A stretch of DNA of 64,000 nucleotides. Source: Gnetum montanum (Eukaryota > Streptophyta > Gnetopsida > Gnetales > Gnetaceae). The position numbers and the translations under genes were made by a program. The stretch lies in assembly GCA_015680685.1 (NCBI GenBank), contig MNCI01016265.1, positions 199,222-263,221 of the forward strand. The letters run 5' to 3'. A model generated the notes under the pieces. The model was not told the DNA's origin. It was given only the letters and a program-made list of their open reading frames with translations, and did no database searches. Below are positions 49,601-58,600 of the stretch, piece by piece; position 1 is the stretch's first letter; each line of letters opens with the position of its first letter.

Positions 49601-52600
49601 AAATCCCATCCCACATTTGCAAGTAGGTCTCATAAAGGTTGGTTATGCATAAATCTTGCACAATGTGGTTCAAAGGTAGGTTTGGCCCATGGTACCAACA
49701 ATCTCCTTCCAATGGCTTTGGGCAACAAGTAGCAAAGATTGTGGAGGAGGAGGAGGCTCAAGCTGAAAATTATCATGTTTTCTAGCCTTCAAGATGTTCC
49801 ATGCTAGACTTGGAGAGGAACAATCACCAGTGAAGCTTAATGGGAGAGAAATGTTTGCCAACGTCCATGTTTGGTAGCTAAAATGATAACAATGGATTAA
49901 ATGTTCAGTTGTTTTAGGCATGTTGTTAGGGCAAAGCGTGCAATGCTTAGGTCAAATTGTGTTGCATAAGAAGACGTGCATTTGGATAGCCTGACACAAT
50001 AATGTCTAGGTGAACATTTTAATCTTCTCTAGGATGTGGCCTTTCCAAATTTTTTACCACCTGTCCACTTTGGCATTTTTTGTCATCATCAAATCCTTTG
50101 ATGTACTGTTTGTATCTACATGCAGGTCTGAGCATGATGATTACAAATTGCCTGACAAACAACCAAGTCTCTTCCATGTGTAGGTTTGAGATAATGGAAT
50201 GATGATTACAAATCGCATGCCAAACACTTGAGTCTGTTCCATGTGCTGATCATTGGGTATATTTTTCTATCATGACTTGAAGCCAAATGGTGACATCATT
50301 AGTTTGTATGCTTTGGATTAGTCAAGATTGACTTGCTAAAACATTGTCTTCAAAATTTGGGACTCCAAGGCCACCACACTGTTGTGGTTAGCTAGGTATG
50401 TTTTTGGACCATTCTTACCCCCATACTAGATAAACTAATTAATGATACTATTCACTTCATCTTTGGGGAGACATAGATAGAGGCAATATATTTAGCAGTT
50501 GCAGCTAGAATAGAGCAAGCGAGAATAATTCTAGCTTTGCTTGAAAGAAAGCGATTGCCCATCCTTGCACATAATAGTGGAAATTTTGAATGAACCCCCT
50601 TGAAGGGTGAATTCTTTTCCAGTTAAACAATGGGATGCCAAGATAGGAGTTATCTAACCTGCCTTTCTCAACCTACAAAATCCTACAAATAGTATCCTTC
50701 AACGCTAGAGGAGTATTCAAGAAGTGCATGGCTAATTTTCTTGCACCCTTTGCACATTTGGATTGTGTTGCTTGCTTTAACTACATTGAAGGGGGTTGCA
50801 TGCATGACTCTTGTGGTTATGTGTGGATCTATATTTTATGCATGCATATCGTTGGCTACGCTTTGGTGTGCTAAAATAAGGTGCAATATTTAAACTTATG
50901 TGAGTAAAATAATGAACTCTATATCCTATGCATGGCTTATGAGCTGTGCCAGGTGATAAACATAACAATTATTTTTATTTTTATTTTTATTTAATGCACT
51001 TTTGAATAAATCATGTTATTAGTTTGGAAAGGAAAATAAGAGCCATGGCTGTAATAGTAGAAGAACCTAACCCTAATGGCATTATAAATTTGGCTATTCC
51101 TCAAACCTTCATTCTTACATCTTTGACTTCACACTTCCTTTTCCTTTTCTGGTTGCATTTTTCTTGAGGTGATTTCTGTTTTTTTTTTTTGAGAGAATGT
51201 TCAGGATTGTATTACTGAAATATAGTACAAGGAATTACAAAAAGTGGGTCAACAACGTTGGCCCATGTGGGGTGTGGTTACAACCCAAAATCAGCATGCC
51301 AAACTATGCATCAGTTCGACCGCACATTTGTCTTTTACAGCAAGATGCTCAAAGCCAAAAACGACGCAACAACAACACCAAAGGGCTCCACGTTGCGTTG
51401 GGGGGGGGGCCGAAAACTGCAACCCTGCTATGGGCTCATTGGTAGCCTATGGCAAGCACAGTGTGGCCGCTCCAACGCATGAAGAATGTGTTGCGATGGA
51501 GCTCCATGTCCACAAAATTGGCGGCCTACGGGATATTTTGTATGGTCGATTCTCGTCGGTTCTTATCTGCTGTCGACGTCCCCCCATTTGGATGGAAACA
51601 TGCCAAGGTTCAACGGATGTGGCGCTTGAGCTCCCCCCAAGTGCTGTTACAATTGATGCCAAGGATGAGGTATGGACACCGTCCAGCCCTAAGCCATTGG
51701 CACACACTATGTTCGTGTGCCAAGTCCAGCTGGCGTTGCCTTTGTGTCTCCTCCTGTTCTCGCTCGTGTTGGGCTCGTTCAACCTCCTTGCGCTCCCTTC
51801 GGGCGGTTTCCTCTTGAAGTAATTCGTCTCTCACTTGGGCCCAGATCTCGTCCACCAGCCAGGCCTGGGCTGCATCGGCCAGGAGGGTTTTTTGTCTAAC
51901 TCTCTCTTGTTCCCTTTCCCGGAATTGGGTTTCCACCTCGGCCCGGGCTTGTGCAAGGGCTTCCTACCACTTTGCCTCCCATTCCCGACACTTAGCGTCG
52001 CGTGCTGCGGTTGCGGCCTCCTGTGCCGCTTGCTGCAACTCCTCGTCCCTGCTTTCATTGTGCCCCAAGGTTTTGGGCGGCGACATCTCTGGCGCTGTCG
52101 TGGGGTTTGGGGGTCTCTGTCCCTGCTGGCTGCATCTTTTCCGTGTGTAGATCACTGCTGGCTGGGTCTAGAGGCTCTCTCGGCTAGCCGGAAACGATGG
52201 ACCAAGCAGGGGGCTCCTCGTTTGGGGGGGGGGGCACTCTGTGACTTCGATGGGTTTTGCCCCCTGCTACCCTCCACCATAGGGCCAGGATGAGCCTTGA
52301 GTGACAGCCACGCCTTTGTAGTTGTAGGGTTGTTAGAAAAAATTGGGGCAAGTTAACCTTACGTCCTAACTTAAGGCATTAGAAGAAGGTGAAGTGGATG
52401 CCTTGGAGTTAGATTCGTTGCCAGACTGGACAAAATATCTGTCCACGAGATCCACTGCTCGAGCCCAGATTCGGGGTAGGGAGGATCTGGGCACTTGTTT
52501 GCTCTGCATGCGTGGCACTGGCCCGTCGAAGAACATTTCTGCGTCCTGTAACCTACGCGCAGATGGTAAGATGACTTTGCCATCGGCCTGGCCCCCAAAC

Positions 52601-55600
52601 ACCTGGCAATCGAAGCTTTTGTGACGATGACCTCTCTCCCCTGAAAGTAGGTTCGATCGTTGTGCCAATTGGTGAAGAAAGCATCATCTGACAGGTCTGG
52701 GTCACCAACCAGTCATTGCAGGGTGCCACTCCAGCCGCACTATTCCACCTTTTGCCAAAGCTCTTCCTCCACCTGGAACATGGCGCAATCAGGCTCGTAT
52801 GTCGACGTGACACCCATCGCCACCTTGATCTCTTTCCATGTGCTTTGAGCCTGGGAAATCACCAGCGTAGGGGGGGGGGGGTGCAGTCGGTGTTGTTGGA
52901 AGATTGTGCGATTTCTTGTCTTCCACACTACCCATAAAAGTAGTGTGGCCTAAGAGTCGCCTATGAGGTGCATTGGGGGTGCCACACCTGCAGAATGCCA
53001 TGTGGCGCGCATGTAGGTGCATCTGGAGGTGAAGTGTCGTACCGTTTTGGGCGCAGCGCCACACAAGGGACAGGTGTTGTCTAAAATGAGGCCCTGTTTG
53101 CGCAGAAGCAGACGAATTGGTAGTGCTTCATTTCGTATCAACCATAGGAACGTTTTGATTTTCTCAGGAAGTCGCCCCCTCCATATTTGTGCTAGCCTGG
53201 TACCTGTGGGTGCTTGGTTGCCATCAGGCGGTGCGGCTTACGAACCAACCACCCTTGTGCTTGCATTTCGCGCGCGTGGCAGCAAAGTGTTTGCCAGGGT
53301 CTCAAGTCTTGCGCCCCCGCCTGGCAACGGTGGTATTTCGCATTCATAACTCGGATCCATTGGGCCGGTTCTCGAAGCAGGCATGTGAACCAGAGTAACA
53401 GGCGTTGTTGTCCCATCATGAGCTCATCCTCGAACTTGGAGATGCCCAGCCCCCCCGCGTTATGGGGGTGCACGACCTGGTCCCCACTTACAAGGTGGAT
53501 TTTGCCCCCTCGTTCTGCCCCCTATCCAGACAAATCGCTGGATTTGCATGTTGAGTTTGTTAACAATGGCGTTCGGAGTGGTGGCGACCGCTGCCACAAA
53601 TTGGGTTATCGTCATGAGAATCCCCGACGCCACCACCAATCGCCCCTTCCTAGTTAGGAAACAATTGGCCCAATGTCCCATCCTTCTTTCAACCTTCTCC
53701 AACAACGTACCCCAAGACATGCTCCGCCCCCACTGGAAGAGTGGGATACCCAGGTAGGTGTCTCTGACTGTTTCGGGCGACATGTTCAGGACTTGTACGA
53801 CTTGGTTCTTAATCTGTGTATCCACATTGATAAAATGACATGTTGACTTAGCCTTGTTAATCTCCAGTCCTAGCTCATCCGCTAACCGAGAAAGTGCGAT
53901 GTTGATGCACCGCGCTTGTGGGACCCTTGCACGACTAAGCAACATTGTGTCATCTGCATAGTGTTCAGCTCGACATTTCACCCTTGCAATGTCTAGGCCG
54001 TTGACCCCTGACGTCCTACAATAATGTTGCATCAGATCCATAGCGATAATGAACAACAAGGGTGATAGGGGGTCCCCTTGCCGTAATCCCCTCCTAGGTG
54101 AGGAGAGACCCCACAGTCGTCCCCCCCATGTCAAAGGAGAAACCTGCGGATGATTACATGTGGATGCAAAGTTGGATAAAACCTAGGTCAAAACCCTTTT
54201 GTTGCATAATGGTGGTTAGGGCTTCCCAGTTGAGTGTATTGTATGCCTTGGTGATGTCAAGCTTGAGATAGAGCCATGGGAAACCCGTTATTCGAAGAGA
54301 ATGAAACACCTCCTGCATGAGAAGAACCTGGTCCTACAAGGCTCAGCCTTGTACAAAACCTGTTTGGTTTACTCCCACTAGCTTGGGCATTAACTGCACA
54401 AGCCTACGAATGATCAATTTGGAGAAAACCTGAATCAAAACATTGCATACCCTGATAGGGCGAAAGTGTTTTGGACGGTGCGCCTCTGCTTGCTTTGGGA
54501 TGCACACTATTCAAGAACAATTGAGCTCCCTTTGGACTTGCCTCTTGGCCAGCATAAGGTTGAAAGTGTCCAGAATATTAGGTCCCACAATATCCAGGAA
54601 GGTCCTAAAGAATTCCAGGCTCCAACCATTTGGACCAGGTGCCTTCTCTCCCGGCATGTCGTTGATGGTTGCGACGAGTTCCTGCCATGAGAACGGGGTT
54701 AGCAGCCAAGCGTTATCCTCCTCATTTAGCACCTGCGTAATTTGGACCGAAATGGGCTTGGTGGGTCGCTTGTCCCAGATCCTCTCCCAGTATTGTGTCA
54801 GCTCCCTAGCGATGCTTTGTGGTTCATCAATTATCCCCCCCTCCATGGTGTGTAAACAACGTGGTTGGCTCCATCCTCGTGTCTTAACAATGGCAAAGAA
54901 AAAGTTCGTTTGCCTATCCTCCTCTCGGAGCCATCTAACCAGTGATCGTTGTTTTCAGTATGTCTCCTCTCTTAAGTCAAGGCCTTGAAATTGCTGCAGA
55001 ATGTTTTGCTCTTCTTCATGTAAGTCCTCCCCAGCCTCTTGTTTGGTCTAGATCTGAATTAGCTTATCTCGGAGAGCCCTGCGATCCATCCTGAACGAGA
55101 ATTTGTCCTCCACTGGCAGGGCCTGGATAGCCCATTTTAGGCGAAGTAAACCATCTTTGAGGAAGTTCCTGGGGTCTCCCTGGCCTGGCTGGTAGTCTAC
55201 CCAAATGTCCTCAACTAACGGCCTCAACCATGGTTTAGACAACCAGCTTGCCTCAAAACGAAAAGGTCGCGGGATCCAGGGCCTTTCAGGTACGAGCGAA
55301 CAAACCAAGGATCGATGATCTGAGGCGACCTGTTCCTGTCCCGTAACTTGCACGGCCAAGCGGAGGATGAGGTCGGAACTGATGTAGACCCAGTCAATTC
55401 TAGAGAGGACGCGGGCTGAGCCTTTCCTACTATTGCTCCAAGTGAATTGGCAGTTCTCAATGGGTTGGTCTGGAGGCAGGTGCAGTTGGCCCTTATGGCC
55501 CACTGTGACCCAGTCCCTGCCCTCAACAAGCTGCTGGGCTTGGTCCCATGTCTGCGCTGGCTGGGCCCTCTGAGCCTGGCAATCATCCTCTTGGTGACCG

Positions 55601-58600
55601 GGTTTCCCACCCCATGCATAGTCTTCTCCTCGGCCCTCTTGGGCCTTCGGTCTTTGTTCCAGGTTTGGCTCTGCCTCCAGGTTTTCAAACTCAACCTGGA
55701 GTTGTTCCTCCCCTCCTGGGAGCTCCAACACTATTTCCCGGATGAGGTCCTTGGTTGATAGACTTTGCCACACGTAGAAACGGGCGAATCCCATGTGTGC
55801 CATTGACTGTGTGACTCTATCGAAAGTGATGAACTTCCCAAAGAACCCTACCATCCGTTTGAGGAACTCCAAGTTCCACATCTCCCATGGGATCCTAGAC
55901 ACCCTAATCCACACCGGGGCTTGGGCAAACAGGTTCGTCTCATGGTGGGCCCCTGGGCACCAAGGGATTAAAGCCAACCCTTGAGCACTGTAGAACCATA
56001 GTGCCCCTAGTAACATCGTGTCCCTAGCTTGCTAGGACGAAAAAATGAACAGTAGCAAATCCTTGAACAAGCTTCGCACTTCCACTTGTCCAATCTTCCA
56101 ATTTTCGTGCACCCACCTGCGGATTAACTCCATCCGTAGTTGAGCGCCCCAGGACACGAACTGACCAATGAGACTCTGTTGCATAGTGCGGCCTCCCTCC
56201 CTCGGGGGGCTGCTGACCTGGAGGCGTATGGTGTGGTCAACATGGGAGTGTGCCTTGGTCTCCCCATTGGGTGCTCGCAATGCGTTCCCCCCTTGGTCCT
56301 GTTTGGCCCTGACCGCGTCCTCCCCGTTTCCCTGCTGTTTACCGCCGTCTGGGAGTCCCAGGTTAGCGTGTTCCACTCTAGTGTCGGCTGGTTTACCTTT
56401 GTTCGCCCTTGCGCTTGCCTGAATCTCCGCTCCTGCGCTCGTCTGACTCTCTGCTCCTGCGCTCTCCTGTGTCCGCTCCCATTGTTGTCTCTGAGGTGAT
56501 CAGAGGTGATTTCGAATACAATCATTCTAGCGCTAACGCAACAGATTTGATCAGAGGTGATTTCTGTTGGCAACTAGAGCACATTGCTTACTGCTGTCTA
56601 CAACCCTTGTCTGTGACCTGTGCTCATTGCTTGCTTTGCAAAAGCAAATTGCTAAGGGTTCCTTCCTATTACCTCATTCTACCTTGGTTTAATGTGTTTT
56701 CTAGATTGGTGATAGTATTTGTAAATTTTGCAAATTGTGACTTGGAATTATAGATGGAAAATCCCTTGATCAATATTGCAATTGTTGAAAATTTGCAGAA
56801 TGTTTCAAGCTATGCGACTCAAACACTTCTGACAGTGCACGATACCTATTTGACAAAATGAATTTCCTTATTGTGTTATTGCAAATTTTACCTTTGTGTT
56901 GTTCTATGTTAGTATTTGTTAGAATGCCTTTTACCTTTTGTTTTCAAATTTGTGGAACTCAACCACTTTTAAGATTTTGAATGTGCTTATTGAGATTGGG
57001 TGAATTATGCAGTGACCATCTTTAAGGATGTCGAAATGTGGTCAGGGTGTGTAGTAACTTGATTAGAGGTCAATTGTGGTGGACTTGTATCATGGTTAGT
57101 TGTAGCAGTGTTGGCATGGTAATGTAGGTGAGTCAAATCTATCGAGATATTATACCTTGGCACATGCAAGGGCGTAGTTGGGGTGTCACTTCCTGTCTAC
57201 ATCTTGGCTGGCCAGAAGCAATTAAGTAGGGTTCAAATTCTTAAAGTGGTGCAGCAGCGGCAAAGTTGGTTTGTGGAATCTAGTAATGTGAGTCTAAGGT
57301 CAATGATCAAGGGATCCAACCTTTAAATAGGCAAATCAATGTTACACACTCTCATGTAGAAACATATGACAGTTATCATTCCGAAAAGATCTCAACAATG
57401 TAGAACATTCAAGAGAAATCACTTTTAGAATAAAAGTAGGCCCATAGAACCGTCTAGCAAGAACTCATTGGCTAACAGTGGCTCATCTCTTACAAAAGGG
57501 CCATATTCACCAATTAAACAATAGAGTTACGAGATTTAGCTTCATATAAATAACAATATCATAGCATGTGTATCATTTCATTGTAATGACTAGTCTTTTA
57601 TCTATCCATATACATTGTAAGTATTCTAGTGACAGAAGATATGCTAGGTAAAGCTTCCAAAAGTATTTTGGTATAATTTTTCATCTACATTTTAAGAGTC
57701 ATCAACATGTTTTAGTTTCTGGTTTTGTTCCTTTGGAGTTGAGATTGTTATGGCTTTGTTTGCTTAGAATTTCTTCCAAAGATCATTGGTGTACTTTTGT
57801 TGCTTGAGTATGATTTGATTCTCCTTCTAAAGTACTTCGATTCTAGGTAACAACTTATAAGCCATAGATCAAGAATTTCAAATTTTTTTGCGAAGCTCCT
57901 TTTAATCTCTTCAATGCTTATTTCACTATTGCCTCTTATTAAGATATCATCCACATATACAAGGAGATATGTATCTCTACCATGTGAGCGTTTGATAAAC
58001 AGTGTTGCATTGGCATCCTGGTAGTCACATTTGAAAGCCCAAACTTACTTGGCTATCATTTAGCTTATTGCACTAAGCATGAGGTCCCTACTTTAGATCA
58101 TATGTTGAATTATTCAATTTGTACACTTGCTACGTCCATCCTTCAAGTTTAAATCTTTTTGACTGAGATATGTAGATCTTCTCTTCTAGATCTCCATCAA
58201 GGAATGCAGTCTTTACTTCAAGCTGATGTATCTTCCATGGAAACAATTTAAATGTTTTGCCATTTAGTTGTTGGTGCAAAAAGCTTCTTTGTAGACTATG
58301 CCATGCTTTTGCATGAATCCTTTGACAACCAACCTCATCTTATTTATATCAGGTGTTCCATCCAAGTCAAATTTGTCTTAGAGGATCCACTTGTTTCTTA
58401 CCACTTTCTTGGCAAGTCGTAACTCAACCATTTTCCATGTATCAATTTTCTTCTGTGCTTCATACTCCTTGCACATTGCGTCAGGTCACTAATGATATTT
58501 CATTGGCTTCTTGAAACTAGTTGGTTCAGTTTGGTAAGTGTCATAAAGTTCTATAGGTTTTGTTTCAATTTCCTACCTCACTTCATAAGTTGCACTCTAA

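Larger units (their letters stand above)
51181..56553 (-). mobile_element. L1-type LINE 2 with 15-bp target duplication
   Basis: The element runs from its 5' end at 56553 to a T-run at 51181-51190 and is flanked by GAGGTGATTTCTGTT at 51166-51180 and 56554-56568. It is richer in GC than the intron around it. Minus-strand order: ORF1 region (DUF4283-like) from about 56376, joined in frame to the end of the endonuclease, RT (54846-53460), zf-RVT (53141-52950), charged coiled-coil-like region (52060-51720), J-domain-like end (51678-51540). Scattered stops and frameshifts make it inactive. Insertion was in antisense to the host gene. Confidence 0.9.

Noticed and set aside
51244-52293. Several plus-strand frames opposite LINE 2 (up to 192 codons)
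   Set aside because: High GC content leaves complementary frames open; the minus strand carries the recognisable LINE domains.
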